A stretch of DNA of 64,000 nt from Bacteroidales bacterium (GTDB taxonomy: Bacteria > Bacteroidota > Bacteroidia > Bacteroidales > UBA932), in the NCBI GenBank assembly GCA_017544265.1, contig JAFYEM010000008.1, forward strand, positions 19,606 to 83,605, read 5' to 3'. Position numbers and translations under genes: made by a program. How positions within the stretch are numbered: the stretch's first letter is position 1; each line of letters opens with the position of its first letter. Below, piece by piece: positions 52,301 to 60,584 of the stretch. Below the pieces are notes generated by a model. That model saw only the letters and a list, made by a program, of their open reading frames with translations, made no database searches and was not told the DNA's origin.

Positions 52301-52506
52301 TCCCAGGTGCCGTTGAGGTCCTGGTAGTTCACGCTTGCGCGGAATCCCTTACCGAGGGCGTCTTCCTTCGTTGGATGGAATATGATTTCAGTGCGCTGCG
52401 TTTCGGCGCCGATGCTTGTGGTCTGCGTGTCCTGCCACCATGGTGTCTGTGCGTAAAGGGTGGCGGTTGCCGCTGCGGTTAATAGTACAGCCAGTGCTCT
52501 TTTCAT
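49306..52506 (-). CDS. Beta-galactosidase, GH2 family
   Basis: A 1066-residue secreted glycoside hydrolase: signal peptide RALAVLLTAAATATLYAQ. The sugar-binding domain lies at about 45-215, the Ig-like domain at 220-330, and the TIM barrel at 335-620. LSLGNEAGNG gives the acid/base Glu near 470, and PVEYAHAMGNS the nucleophile near 537. DRRPHPGYFAVKKAHQD is a typical LacZ-group segment. The C-terminal small-chain domain (about 770-1060) matches the long LacZ form. It cleaves beta-galactosides from glycans in the periplasm. No SusC/SusD pair is nearby. It starts 49 bases after the S41 protease gene. Confidence 0.93.
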   Translation of the reverse strand: MKRALAVLLTAAATATLYAQTPWWQDTQTTSIGAETQRTEIIFHPTKEDALGKGFRASVNYQDLNGTWDFKYFDDYRNIPAESFSDGEAMERFTSKLSWDSIRVPGNWEVQGFGVPIYTNHAYDFCPRNPEPPQLPEAFPAGIYHKKFTLPEAWKDRQVYLNLCGTKSGTYVYVNGALAGYHEDSKDLARYNISGLVRDGENELTLMMMRYSTGSYLECQDFWRISGIERDVYLSSEKTDTGFDFSVISTLDENLEKGLFKLRMKSDAPTEVYYELIDKDGSVLSDAVFEFNGRMATTIDTIPSPRKWSAETPELYTLLLRVNGEFARFHVGFRRFEIKEVPGSDGRPVKVYMVNGQPVKFKGVNLHEHNPLTGHYVDKAMMLKDLTLMKEANINAVRTSHYPQPREFYELCDSVGIYVWDEANIESHGMYYGERSLAKKAEWQKKHIDRTLNMYRRTSNYPCVTMLSLGNEAGNGVNFHETYRILKALEKNGMNRAVTYERAEDEWNSDFRCPMYVSAGWFRNQGEKYSRRPVVPVEYAHAMGNSTGAFDLMWDEINSYVNTQGGFIWDWVDQGLKDERGWTYGGDYGENAPSDGNFNLNGIVDPDRRPHPGYFAVKKAHQDIAVSPVEPLKGCFSVFNRFYFKSLENYILRYRVERDGKIVKKGKAALSAAPQSSEQVKVRIPWMFKKGEYRIIFETVTARALPLLAKGSVVAEDDFLLKDSSRKKVYKDKGVVSMSENDSTIVLSSKKATLVYDKTEGVIVSYKVRGRDVVEEGFGIRPVFHRAPTDNDYGNGEPARTLAWKRASASHPARAEVRSTGDRGVLAVTLTLPAGASMESVYTLYPSGVLHIENQFRGSSGKSRYDNYFNRRGNVTEIPRLGFRMRLPGEKFSYFGRGPVENYWDRKGGSVRSLWHSNASAELFPYARPQETGHHTEVSWLEVGKLSAVSDSLFEFSVLHQRIEDLDGEECAARDYQWNNFDTPVVHDTLSAVNRMRRQTHISDVPAREDVELVIDYKMTGVGGYDSWGWMPEPSQSLWANGNYSWGFTLIPKNALSSRKSTRFIF

Positions 52507-52555
52507 ATCGTTTTTTATCTATCCTTTATTTTCTCTCAATAATATTTTTCTGTCA

Positions 52556-54247
52556 TTAAGATCTCTCCACGCGCTTCGCTTGGTCGAGATGACGGAGGGC
52601 CTCATGCAATTGAGTGTCGTAGCGGATGTGGATGCGGACACCGGCCCTCTGGTAGTAATAGCGGATGGCGATTTCCTCTTCGATGAAGGGGATGATTTCA
52701 TCCTTCTTCAGCCTGAGGAAAGTCTCCTTATCCATGTCTAGGTGCTTCTCGAGGGTTTCCAGCTGCGGTGCAACCCCCTCCGCGATGCCGTCTTCCTCCA
52801 TTGTGCGCTTCATCTCGTCGAACCATGCGCGGGCCTCGCTGCGGTAGTCGAAATTCTTGTCTGCGGCGAAGGCTACGAAATCATCATAGTCATTGAAATG
52901 AAAACTGTCTATGGGGCCTATGGACTCGTGCTCGCGGACGAATTTGAGGGTATATTCTTCAATGATGCCGCCGAGCACCAGTGAGTAGGTCAGGCGGGAG
53001 TATTTCTTGCCTTTGATTTCTATATCGGGGGTGATTCCGCCGCCGTCGCGGACAATCCGGCCCTTGAGGGTGCGGAATTCGTGGGTAAGGGAGTCCGGAA
53101 TATGTTCCACGGAACCGTCTTCGCGGCGCTTCGCGTAATCTATGGCCTGCACGCAGCGGCCCGAGGGGGTGTAGTATTTCGCTGTGGTGACTTTCAGCTG
53201 TCCGCCGTAGGGAAGCGGACGGATGCTCTGCACGAGGCCTTTCCCGAAGGTGCGGGTGCCTATGATGGTGGCCCTGTCCAGGTCCTGCAGGGCTCCGGCG
53301 ACGATTTCCGAGGCGGAAGCCGAGCCGCTGTCCACCAGCACCGTTATGGGGATTTCCAGGTCCACGGGCTCGCCGATTGTAGTGTAGGTCACGTCGGCTC
53401 CGGCCGCACGTCCCTTTGCGGACACCACCGTGGAGCCTTTCGGAACGAACAGTGACACTATCTTCACTGCTTCGCCGAGCAGGCCGCCGCCGTTGCCGCG
53501 GAGGTCATAGACAAGTCTTTTCATGCCCTGAGCCTTGAGCGCATGGACGGCATCGCGTACCGCTCCCGACACTCCGTCGGCGAATTTGGACTGGACCATG
53601 TAGCCCGTTTCGCTGTCCAGCATGCCCACGTATTCCAGGGCGGGAAGTACTATTCTCTCGCGGGTTACGTCCACGGGGATTACGTCTCCGGCCTTCCATG
53701 AGGCGCCTCCGCGCACTTTTTTGACCTTGAAATGCGCTACGGTTCCGGGCTTGCCCCTCATTTTTTCGCTGGCTTCCCCGGAACTGAGTCCGTGGGTGCT
53801 GACCCCGTCGATTTCGACTATTTCATCGCCGCACTGCAGCCCTGCACGGACACAGGGGGCGTCCTCATAGGGTTCGTTGATTATTACGTTGCCGTTCTTG
53901 TCGGGTTTATAGATAATCGCGCCGATGCCGCCGTAGGTGTTGTTAACGGCCATCTGGAAGGTCTCCTGCTCTTCTTCTGGGACATAGTCCGTGTAGGGGT
54001 CCAGGCTTTCGAGCATTGCGTCTATTCCGGCCCTCTGCATGCGCCCGAGCGGCAGGGAATCCACATAACTCCTGCTGAGTTCCTTAAGTATCGCGTTGTT
54101 GACTTCGATCCACTTTCCAAGGGAGAAATCCCTTGACTCGTTTTTCGGCGTCTGCCCGGCCTGTGCCTTCCCCGTGCCCTGCGCAGCGGCAGTGAAAGTG
54201 CCGAGAACGACGGCCGCCGATAATATTATAACCTTGAATAATCTCAT
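52556..54247 (-). CDS. S41 family carboxyl-terminal processing protease
   Basis: A 563-residue periplasmic serine protease with a signal peptide (LFKVIILSAAVVLGTFTAAAQ). A PDZ domain lies at about 100-190 (INEPYEDAPCVRAGLQCGD) and the S41 domain follows. The catalytic Ser is in VDSGSASASEIV near 309 and the Lys in TFGKGLVQS near 334. DLRGNGGGLLGEAV is another family motif. A long C-terminal extension follows. Its last 12 residues or so (RHLDQAKRVERS) are read from a dispersed palindromic repeat at 52559-52593. It precedes the beta-galactosidase gene in a likely two-gene unit. Confidence 0.92.
   Translation of the reverse strand: MRLFKVIILSAAVVLGTFTAAAQGTGKAQAGQTPKNESRDFSLGKWIEVNNAILKELSRSYVDSLPLGRMQRAGIDAMLESLDPYTDYVPEEEQETFQMAVNNTYGGIGAIIYKPDKNGNVIINEPYEDAPCVRAGLQCGDEIVEIDGVSTHGLSSGEASEKMRGKPGTVAHFKVKKVRGGASWKAGDVIPVDVTRERIVLPALEYVGMLDSETGYMVQSKFADGVSGAVRDAVHALKAQGMKRLVYDLRGNGGGLLGEAVKIVSLFVPKGSTVVSAKGRAAGADVTYTTIGEPVDLEIPITVLVDSGSASASEIVAGALQDLDRATIIGTRTFGKGLVQSIRPLPYGGQLKVTTAKYYTPSGRCVQAIDYAKRREDGSVEHIPDSLTHEFRTLKGRIVRDGGGITPDIEIKGKKYSRLTYSLVLGGIIEEYTLKFVREHESIGPIDSFHFNDYDDFVAFAADKNFDYRSEARAWFDEMKRTMEEDGIAEGVAPQLETLEKHLDMDKETFLRLKKDEIIPFIEEEIAIRYYYQRAGVRIHIRYDTQLHEALRHLDQAKRVERS
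52559..52593. repeat. GTCATCTCGAC-type palindromic repeat at the end of the S41 gene
   Basis: Read on the minus strand GTCATCTCGACC and GGAGAGATCT enclose AAGCGAAGCG. It is of the same type as 45559-45602. The S41 gene's stop codon begins directly after it. Confidence 0.72.
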
Positions 54248-54253
54248 AACCTA

Positions 54254-54261
54254 CAAAAATA
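54254..54261 (-). promoter_or_regulatory. -7 element TATTTTTG for the S41 unit
   Basis: TATTTTTG matches TAnnTTTG and ends 6 bases before the ATG at 54247, which predicts a leaderless or nearly leaderless mRNA. Confidence 0.42.
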
Positions 54262-54282
54262 ACAAAACTCGCAAAATAATGC

Positions 54283-54290
54283 TAATTTTG
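54283..54290 (+). promoter_or_regulatory. -7 element TAATTTTG for rdgB
   Basis: TAATTTTG matches TAnnTTTG and ends 5 bases before the rdgB ATG (54296). Transcription would start at or near the A of the start codon. Together with the S41 element it forms a compact divergent promoter pair. Confidence 0.48.
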
Positions 54291-54295
54291 TGCCT

Positions 54296-54904
54296 ATGAA
54301 AATAGTATTTGCTACGCAGAACCGGTCGAAGGTCCGTGAGGCCTCGGAGATTCTGGGGCCGGGCTTCGAGCTGGTGGTCCCGGCGGACCTGGGGATTACG
54401 GAGGATATCCCCGAGACGGGAGACACCCTTGAGGAAAACTCCCTCCAGAAGGCGATGTATATTTACGAGCGCACCAAAGAGGCTTGTTTTTCAGATGATT
54501 CCGGGCTTGAGGTCGATGCTCTCGGCGGCGCTCCCGGCGTGCACACGGCCCGTTATGCCGGCGAGAGCCGCAGTGCGGACGCCAATATGGACAAGCTTCT
54601 CCGCGAGCTGGAACTTGCCGGTCCGGATGCGCCGCGCACCGCCCGCTTCCATACCTTTGCGACGCTGATACTGCCCGGCCCTGAGGTCCATGTATTCGAA
54701 GGCATAATGCCGGGGCGTATCGCCCTCGGGCGCTCCGGTCGCGGCGGTTTCGGCTACGATCCCATCTTCATCCCCGACGAGGCCGACGGCCGCACGGCGG
54801 CGGAACTTTCCGAAGAAGAGAAAAACGCCATCTCCCACCGCGGCAAGGCCCTTCGCGAGCTCGCCGACTTTCTCAAAGGATGTCATGGAAATACCTGCCA
54901 GTAG
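54296..54904 (+). CDS. rdgB: XTP/dITP pyrophosphatase
   Basis: Cleans the nucleotide pool of ITP, dITP and XTP, so that they do not enter DNA or RNA. It is a 202-residue HAM1 protein: FATQNRSKVREASEIL at the N terminus, DDSGLEVDALGGAPGVHTARYAG near 66-88 (in outline; metal and base site), and GRGGFGYDPIFIP near 148-160. SHRGKALREL is the C-terminal family motif. The ATG at 54296 is chosen over a GTG at 54290. recO follows 22 bases later. Confidence 0.95.
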   Translation: MKIVFATQNRSKVREASEILGPGFELVVPADLGITEDIPETGDTLEENSLQKAMYIYERTKEACFSDDSGLEVDALGGAPGVHTARYAGESRSADANMDKLLRELELAGPDAPRTARFHTFATLILPGPEVHVFEGIMPGRIALGRSGRGGFGYDPIFIPDEADGRTAAELSEEEKNAISHRGKALRELADFLKGCHGNTCQ

Positions 54905-54926
54905 TTTTCCGTGAAGAAATAAAAGA

Positions 54927-55589
54927 ATGAAGGAAACGGTAAATATGATAGTGCTTGCGACTACTCCTTTCGGGGAGAAGTCTGCGGTGGTGCACACCAT
55001 TTGCCGTGAATATGGCCGCCGGGGCTTTCTGGTAAATGTCGGGAAGGGGGGTGCGAAGTCGAAGCTGCAGCCGCTGAGCGTGATTCAGGGCGAGGCTTCG
55101 GTGAACAGCAAATCCGCCCTCTGGCGGCTCGGCGCCATAGACCCCGAATATCATCTTACCGGCCTCAGGACCAGCATGTCCAAAAATGCGATTGCCGTCT
55201 TTATCAGCGAAGTGCTGTTCCGCACCGTACGTGAAGGTGCCGCGGACCCTGCCTTCTACGACTGGTGCCTTTCCGCAGTACTGACTCTGGATGCCCTGGA
55301 GGGCGAATACGCCTCTTACCACATCCGCTTCCTTCTGGAACTTGCAGTGCAGCTGGGCTTCAGCCCGGACGAAGTCTCACTCTCGCCATTTGCGGAAGAG
55401 AACCTTTCGAAGATCACGTCTTTCCTGCGCCTGCCTCTTGCCGAGGCTTTGATGCTCCCGATGAGCGGCGCCGAAAGGACGGCAATCGCCTCGTCAATTC
55501 TTCGCTATCTGGAGTACCACACCGAGTCTGCAATCAACATACGCTCGCTCGGGGTGCTTCACGAAATTTTTGCGACAGAGGTGAAATAA
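54927..55589 (+). CDS. recO: DNA repair protein RecO
   Basis: Helps RecA load at gaps covered with SSB. The 220-residue protein starts with the OB-fold segment MIVLATTPFGEKSAVVHTIC and GRRGFLVNVGKGGAKSKLQPL, matching RecO. The rest is helical. The C-terminal zinc-finger cysteines of E. coli-type and Deinococcus-type RecO are absent, as is common in Bacteroidota. It begins 22 bases after rdgB. The 40 bases after it include the promoter of the next lipoprotein gene. Confidence 0.85.
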   Translation: MKETVNMIVLATTPFGEKSAVVHTICREYGRRGFLVNVGKGGAKSKLQPLSVIQGEASVNSKSALWRLGAIDPEYHLTGLRTSMSKNAIAVFISEVLFRTVREGAADPAFYDWCLSAVLTLDALEGEYASYHIRFLLELAVQLGFSPDEVSLSPFAEENLSKITSFLRLPLAEALMLPMSGAERTAIASSILRYLEYHTESAINIRSLGVLHEIFATEVK

Positions 55590-55601
55590 CAAATATTTTA
55601 G

Positions 55602-55609
55602 TATTTTTG
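55602..55609 (+). promoter_or_regulatory. -7 element TATTTTTG for the large lipoprotein gene
   Basis: TATTTTTG matches TAnnTTTG and ends 20 bases before the ATG at 55630. Confidence 0.4.
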
Positions 55610-55629
55610 TGGGTTACAATATTATAGAC

Positions 55630-57738
55630 ATGAAAAAATTATTGCTTTTCCTATCGCTTGCAGTGACCGTTTTTTATTCCTGCAGCAAAGAATCCAAACC
55701 TAAAGATGAAGACACTGAACCCGCGGATGAGCAGGAGTTTGTCGAGATTTCTTCTTTCAGCCTGCACAGCTCATATCTTCAGCTGGCTCCCAGTATGACC
55801 GAAGGCATAGTGCTGCAGGTTGAGGACATCTCCCCCAGGAATTCGCCGATGTCCCTGCTGGAATGCTCGGTGGATAAAGAAGGCATAGTCTCAATCAAGA
55901 GGGATCCCTATGGTTTCAGGGTTTTCCCGGAAGGAGTCGGCACGGCAACGATAACCGTGAGGACAACTGCCGGCAAAGCGAGCGAAAAGACCTGCACCGT
56001 GGAAGTGCTGGAGCAGGCGGTTTACGATACTCCGGAGCTTACTTCCATCTCCGCCGAACAGACGGAATTCGAACTCTCCGACAAGCCTTCTTCAGGCGGC
56101 GCCATGCAGGGTGACCGCGTGGACGTGCAAATTATCCTTGAGCCCTCGGATGCGAATCTCAATGCCACCGAAATCTATACTGACCGCCCGGAAATCCTAA
56201 ATCTGACGCGGTACAACAATCAAAATCGCCTCCGCATTGAATCCGAACCCAACCTAGAAGACAAGGAGAGCGTCACCGGAAAATTCCATATCTATGTCAA
56301 TGCCAAGCGCGGCACCGCCAAACCTCTGGTCCTCACGGTCGATGTCTTCGGCCATGTCTATGGCGCCGAATTCATGGGCGTGCAGGAAGGAAAGCCCGGC
56401 GTGGAGATGATGGGAAAGGAACTCGGCCTAAACATAACCACAGGTGACGAGATAAATCTCAAGCCCGAAATACTCACCACCGGGCCGCTGAAACAGGGGG
56501 AACCGAAAGTTTCCCTGAAGTTCTGTGAATTATCGGGCGACAACCTCGCCCCCTCGGATGTAAAATGCGTCGAATTAAGTGATGATGGCGTTCTGAAGGC
56601 TGTCGCGAACACCGTCAGCAAAGCGCCGATAAAATTCTATGTTGCGGCGCTTCAGGAGGGAGAAAAAGTTCCCCTTGGCAAATTCCCCATCGTCATTTAC
56701 GACAAGGTGGAAAGCGTGGATATACTTACCCTGTCCGCATCTCCGGACGCCCCCTACCGTGTCGGGCAGTCTTATGAGTTCCAGGCGGTAATACAGCCGG
56801 CCACGGCAAGGCAGGAGTTCGACTGGGAGTTCAATACGAATTATTTCAAAGAAGTCAGCCGCTCCGGGTACAAAATCAAAGTCCAGTGCATCAAGAGCTC
56901 TCTCAACGGAGAAAGAATCACAGTGAAGACCAAGCAGGGCAAGAGCAATTCTGTTTCCATCAAGATTGACGACTATACCGCCGCCGACATCAAGCCCGGC
57001 GACTGGGTCTATTACAATACCGCAGCCCAATCCTTCCGCGTATCCGACGGCGGTCTGCGTGTTTTCGACGAAGGGCAGTTCCGGGATGAAAAGATTGCTC
57101 CGAATCCGTCCAAGTCTGAGACCATAGTCGGTGTCATATTCGACATTAACGTGGATCAGACCCCTTTCACCGTAAAACTCGCCGGCTATAATGGAAAGCA
57201 CTTCCGCGTGGTTTCGGTGTCCGACGGGAAGGAATATCAGTGGAGTGACGGCAGCAGCAGCGTCCAGAAGATTGCCGAGGACTGGGACGCGAGCGGGGCG
57301 ATATCCTATTGCAAGGCTCCGGTGGAAGGAAACACGGATGACAGGGCCTTCACGACTTTCGAACAGAATCTGGGCTGGCTTAAGTACAATAATTATGTCA
57401 GCGCCACGAACAAAGTCAAGGCGATGTACAGTATCGATGATTATGCTGAAAATCATCCTATTAAGGTGGCGACCATGCACGAATCCGGTGCCAGCGGATG
57501 GCTGCTCATCAATTACAGGGAGGTCCGTCTGTTGGAAACCTATTACAAGATATGCAATGACAACAGGCTCAAGATGAGCGGATATGGCTTTACTCCCCTG
57601 GGCAACTATTACTGGACCTGTAACTATCCTGCCCTGGATGTACGCGCAGACCTGCTTGTCAATGACAATGGCAGTTTTTCGATAAAGGACAAAGCCCGCA
57701 GTTCGAAATACGCTACACGACCGATATTCTATCTGTAA
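55630..57738 (+). CDS. Large lipoprotein, paralogue of the 31757-33637 protein
   Basis: A 702-residue predicted lipoprotein: MKKLLLFLSLAVTVFYSCSKE with the Cys near 18 and an acidic stretch (KPKDEDTEPADEQE) after it, as in surface-exported lipoproteins. Ig-like domains follow, with AGKASEKTCTVEVLEQ nearly repeated in the paralogue. Later GDWVYYNTAAQSFRV, then GASGWLLINYREVRLLE, and the end RPIFYL, align in order with the paralogue. No enzyme motif is seen. It is followed after 9 bases by the NAGPA gene. An adhesin or binding role is a guess from architecture. Confidence 0.8.
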   Translation: MKKLLLFLSLAVTVFYSCSKESKPKDEDTEPADEQEFVEISSFSLHSSYLQLAPSMTEGIVLQVEDISPRNSPMSLLECSVDKEGIVSIKRDPYGFRVFPEGVGTATITVRTTAGKASEKTCTVEVLEQAVYDTPELTSISAEQTEFELSDKPSSGGAMQGDRVDVQIILEPSDANLNATEIYTDRPEILNLTRYNNQNRLRIESEPNLEDKESVTGKFHIYVNAKRGTAKPLVLTVDVFGHVYGAEFMGVQEGKPGVEMMGKELGLNITTGDEINLKPEILTTGPLKQGEPKVSLKFCELSGDNLAPSDVKCVELSDDGVLKAVANTVSKAPIKFYVAALQEGEKVPLGKFPIVIYDKVESVDILTLSASPDAPYRVGQSYEFQAVIQPATARQEFDWEFNTNYFKEVSRSGYKIKVQCIKSSLNGERITVKTKQGKSNSVSIKIDDYTAADIKPGDWVYYNTAAQSFRVSDGGLRVFDEGQFRDEKIAPNPSKSETIVGVIFDINVDQTPFTVKLAGYNGKHFRVVSVSDGKEYQWSDGSSSVQKIAEDWDASGAISYCKAPVEGNTDDRAFTTFEQNLGWLKYNNYVSATNKVKAMYSIDDYAENHPIKVATMHESGASGWLLINYREVRLLETYYKICNDNRLKMSGYGFTPLGNYYWTCNYPALDVRADLLVNDNGSFSIKDKARSSKYATRPIFYL

Positions 57739-57747
57739 GATAATTTT

Positions 57748-58563
57748 ATGCTGCTGAAAGTTGCTCTTCTGGTCCTCGTCCTCACGGCGGGGCCGAAAGC
57801 GGGAAAACATGACCCGCCCTTCGTGGAATGGAAAAGCGCCGGCAAGGATGCCGAAACCTGCTACGTCCAGACCCGCATAGGCGGCAGGATGCGCTCCATA
57901 AGCGTATTCCGCTACAAGATGTGGCGGCACACCACGAAGATAGTCCATGCTCCCGCGGAACTTTCGGACAGCACCAGCGCCCTGGCGCTCCGTGACAGCG
58001 CCATTGCAGGGCTCAACGGCAGCTACTTCAATGTGACGACACTCGTTCCGACCACCTATCTCAAGGTGGACGGGGAACGGGTGGCAGGCACGAGAGAGAG
58101 CGAATTGTACCGCGTGGACGGCATCCTTGCGACAAACGGCCGCCGGATAGACATATTTCCCTGCGACACAGCGGACTATGACAATGCCTGCCGGCGCTAC
58201 AAAAGCGCCATCGCCTCCGGCCCCGTGCTCCTGAAGGATGGTAAAAAAGTAAAGGACAGCTGGCCCAACACAAGCTTCTACACGAAGTATCATCCGCGCA
58301 CCATCGTGGGCACTGACGGCAAGGGCTGGGCCTATCTCATCGTCATAGACGGCCGCTTCGCCGGCAAGGGCGAGGGCAGTCCCATCGCCGAGGCCGTGGA
58401 GATATGCCAGATGCTGGAGCTCAAGGATGCCATAAATCTTGATGGAGGGGGCTCCTGCGCACTATGGACTGCAGAGACGGGGGTGCTGTCGCATCCCTAC
58501 GACAACCACCGCTTCGACCATTATGGTCAGCGTATTGTTCCGAATATCATAACTGTGAAGTAA
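57748..58563 (+). CDS. Phosphodiester glycosidase (NAGPA) domain protein
   Basis: A 271-residue secreted protein with an N-terminal hydrophobic signal (LLKVALLVLVLTAG). The NAGPA domain covers most of it: LNGSYFNVTT near 90, AIASGPVLLKDGK near 150, HPRTIVGTDGKGWAYLIVIDGR near 188-209 (in outline), and the characteristic DAINLDGGGSCALW near 228-241. The domain is named after the enzyme that uncovers mannose 6-phosphate, and bacterial members act in exopolysaccharide or glycan contexts. The substrate is unknown. The repeat at 58571-58693 follows its stop. Confidence 0.85.
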   Translation: MLLKVALLVLVLTAGPKAGKHDPPFVEWKSAGKDAETCYVQTRIGGRMRSISVFRYKMWRHTTKIVHAPAELSDSTSALALRDSAIAGLNGSYFNVTTLVPTTYLKVDGERVAGTRESELYRVDGILATNGRRIDIFPCDTADYDNACRRYKSAIASGPVLLKDGKKVKDSWPNTSFYTKYHPRTIVGTDGKGWAYLIVIDGRFAGKGEGSPIAEAVEICQMLELKDAINLDGGGSCALWTAETGVLSHPYDNHRFDHYGQRIVPNIITVK

Positions 58564-58570
58564 TAATGAA

Positions 58571-58693
58571 AAAATTACCTGCATCACTTTCCCTGCCGTC
58601 GCCCTCCGGGCGACCCCTCCCAACTTTGTTGGGCCCCTCCCACTTATGATGCCGTGGGTGGCACAGGCGATGAAAGTAATGAAGGTAAATTTT
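58571..58693. repeat. Multi-hairpin repeat, copy 2
   Basis: Same centre as 16519-16646: GTCGCC/GGCGAC, CCCAAC/GTTGGG and ATGCC/GGCAC hairpins, and CATCACTTTC against GATGAAAGT at the ends. The outermost arms differ in sequence from copy 1 but again pair with each other, less perfectly. It lies between the NAGPA gene and the next lipoprotein gene. Confidence 0.82.
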
Positions 58694-58710
58694 TCACAAT
58701 AAAAAATAAT

Positions 58711-59709
58711 ATGAAGCGTATTGCACTGATACTGATGATAGCGTTGCTGCCTCTGGCGGGATGCGACAAACTGGACAATAATTCAGTAAGCGGCAAGGCT
58801 CCGGGCGGACAGAATTCGCAGGGCGGGCAGCCGGGAGGCGGTGAAGAAGGTGGGGACGACAAGCCTGTTACGCAGCCTTCGGGTGCCATCAAGGAATGGA
58901 CACAAGATCTCTGGGTGGACCGCACCCTCTCTCCCGGAATGTATCAGTATATGGTATCCAAATATCAAGTTACCTATGACTCGAAAGGCCGGATCGCGAG
59001 GATAGACGAGTCTGACACGTATTACAAAGAAGGCGGCGGACAGGACGGTGATGTGCGTCACAGCTCGATTTATTATGTCTATGGCAACGGCACGCTGGAA
59101 CTCCGGTTCCCTTCAAATTCAGAAAAAGATACTAAATCCCGCTGTGTGTTGAATTCGGACGGGAATGTCGTAACGATTGAGAACGGCTATATGGACGGCA
59201 GCAGCTGGAAGGTAAGCGGAACGACAAAATACAGTTACCAGTCACTGGGAAGCGACACCAAAGAGATCTACCTCTCGAAAGTGGAGTATCCGGTTTCTTC
59301 CGGCAAAAGATATCCTTTCGAATTCACCTGGAGCAGCAATACCACTGTTTCCCGTATAGTGGAGAGTGATCCTCGCAGCATGCAGGACCCCGAAGAGGAT
59401 GAGACCCGCAACTACTTCTACACAGAAAAAGACAATCCCCTTTTCGGTTCGCCGCTGGATCTTGCTACTTATGCTGTCGTTTCCTCGGTCATAGGTGGCG
59501 GCTACCCGCTCCCTCTTGGTTCGGGCATAAAGAAACTGGTTTCCTACGCAAACACGACCTACCGTAACGAGGCGGAGAAATTCACCTGGGAGTGGAACTC
59601 CGGCAATACCCGCCTGGAGCACATACGTATAGATCAGAAACTTTTCCCGGAGGATTCTTCCGTCAAAAACTCCAGGCAGATTAATTACTGGCCGGAGTAC
59701 TACGATTGA
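58711..59709 (+). CDS. Lipoprotein, unknown function
   Basis: A 332-residue predicted lipoprotein: MKRIALILMIALLPLAGCDK with its Cys near 18, then a long Gly/Gln/Asp-rich linker (GGQNSQGGQPGGGEEGGDD). The mature domain has YQVTYDSKGRIARIDESD, like the YD-type repeats of DUF4595 proteins of Bacteroidota; the family call is tentative. The end WPEYYD overlaps the next gene's weak upstream TTG. The 58711 start is used for its signal peptide. Confidence 0.75.
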   Translation: MKRIALILMIALLPLAGCDKLDNNSVSGKAPGGQNSQGGQPGGGEEGGDDKPVTQPSGAIKEWTQDLWVDRTLSPGMYQYMVSKYQVTYDSKGRIARIDESDTYYKEGGGQDGDVRHSSIYYVYGNGTLELRFPSNSEKDTKSRCVLNSDGNVVTIENGYMDGSSWKVSGTTKYSYQSLGSDTKEIYLSKVEYPVSSGKRYPFEFTWSSNTTVSRIVESDPRSMQDPEEDETRNYFYTEKDNPLFGSPLDLATYAVVSSVIGGGYPLPLGSGIKKLVSYANTTYRNEAEKFTWEWNSGNTRLEHIRIDQKLFPEDSSVKNSRQINYWPEYYD

Positions 59710-59720
59710 TCCGGATTGTT

Positions 59721-60554
59721 ATGAAGCGTTTTATCTGCCTGGTTCTGCTGCTTGCGGCGGTGTTGTTTCCAGCCATTGCGCAGCAGGACACCCTTCGTAT
59801 TCTCGCTGTAGGCAACAGTTTCTCGCAGGATTCCGTGGAGCAGTATCTGTGGGAGCTGTTCGATGCCGCCGGCATTCCGGTTGTCATTGGCAATATGTAC
59901 ATTGGGGGCTGCACGCTTGAGCGTCATTTCAACAACTCTGTTACCGGAAAGCCGGACTATGCGTACCGCAAGGTGACTGGCGGCGTGAAGACAGAAACGC
60001 CTCATGTGCCTCTGGACTATGGCCTTGGGGATGAGCCGTGGGACTATGTGAGTTTCCAGCAGGCGAGCGGGGTGTCGGGGGAATACGAGACTTTCGAACC
60101 GTATCTGCGTGCCCTGCGTGCCTATGTCCGCCGGCGCGTACCTGCCACGGCGAAGTTCATGTGGCACCAGACCTGGGCCTATTCTGCCGATGCCTCTCAC
60201 AGTGAGTTTCCGCGCTATGGACGCGACCAGAAAAGGATGTACAATTCCATCGTCAATGCATCCAGAAAGGTAATGGAATGCCATGGGTTCCCCATTATCA
60301 TTCCTTCCGGAACAGCCATCCAGAATGCCCGCGGCACTTCCATGGGTGATGTCTTCAACCGCGACGGCTATCACCTTGAACTCACGTTCGGCCGCTACAC
60401 GGCTGCCTGCACCTGGTTCGAGGCAATTTCCGGCAAAAGTGTCGTAGGGAATCCCTATCACCCCGATTCGATATCTGCCGCTACCGCCGAAATCTGCCAG
60501 AAATCCGCCCACGCCGCCGTCCGGAATCCCTACAAAGTCCGCCCTGTGAAGTAA
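59721..60554 (+). CDS. DUF4886 domain protein, SGNH hydrolase-like
   Basis: A 277-residue secreted protein: signal peptide RFICLVLLLAAVLFPAIAQ, then LRILAVGNSFSQDS, where the Ser in GNSFS is the SGNH block I nucleophile position. DYVSFQQASG, and RDGYHLELTFGRY near 215 with the Asp-x-x-His pair, complete the set. The family, DUF4886, is common next to glycan genes and may remove acyl groups from sugars; this is inferred. The ATG at 59721 is chosen over the TTG at 59706. Repeat copy C follows its stop. Confidence 0.87.
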   Translation: MKRFICLVLLLAAVLFPAIAQQDTLRILAVGNSFSQDSVEQYLWELFDAAGIPVVIGNMYIGGCTLERHFNNSVTGKPDYAYRKVTGGVKTETPHVPLDYGLGDEPWDYVSFQQASGVSGEYETFEPYLRALRAYVRRRVPATAKFMWHQTWAYSADASHSEFPRYGRDQKRMYNSIVNASRKVMECHGFPIIIPSGTAIQNARGTSMGDVFNRDGYHLELTFGRYTAACTWFEAISGKSVVGNPYHPDSISAATAEICQKSAHAAVRNPYKVRPVK

Positions 60555-60584
60555 CTCTCCAGCCAGCTGCGGTCATTCTTCGCG

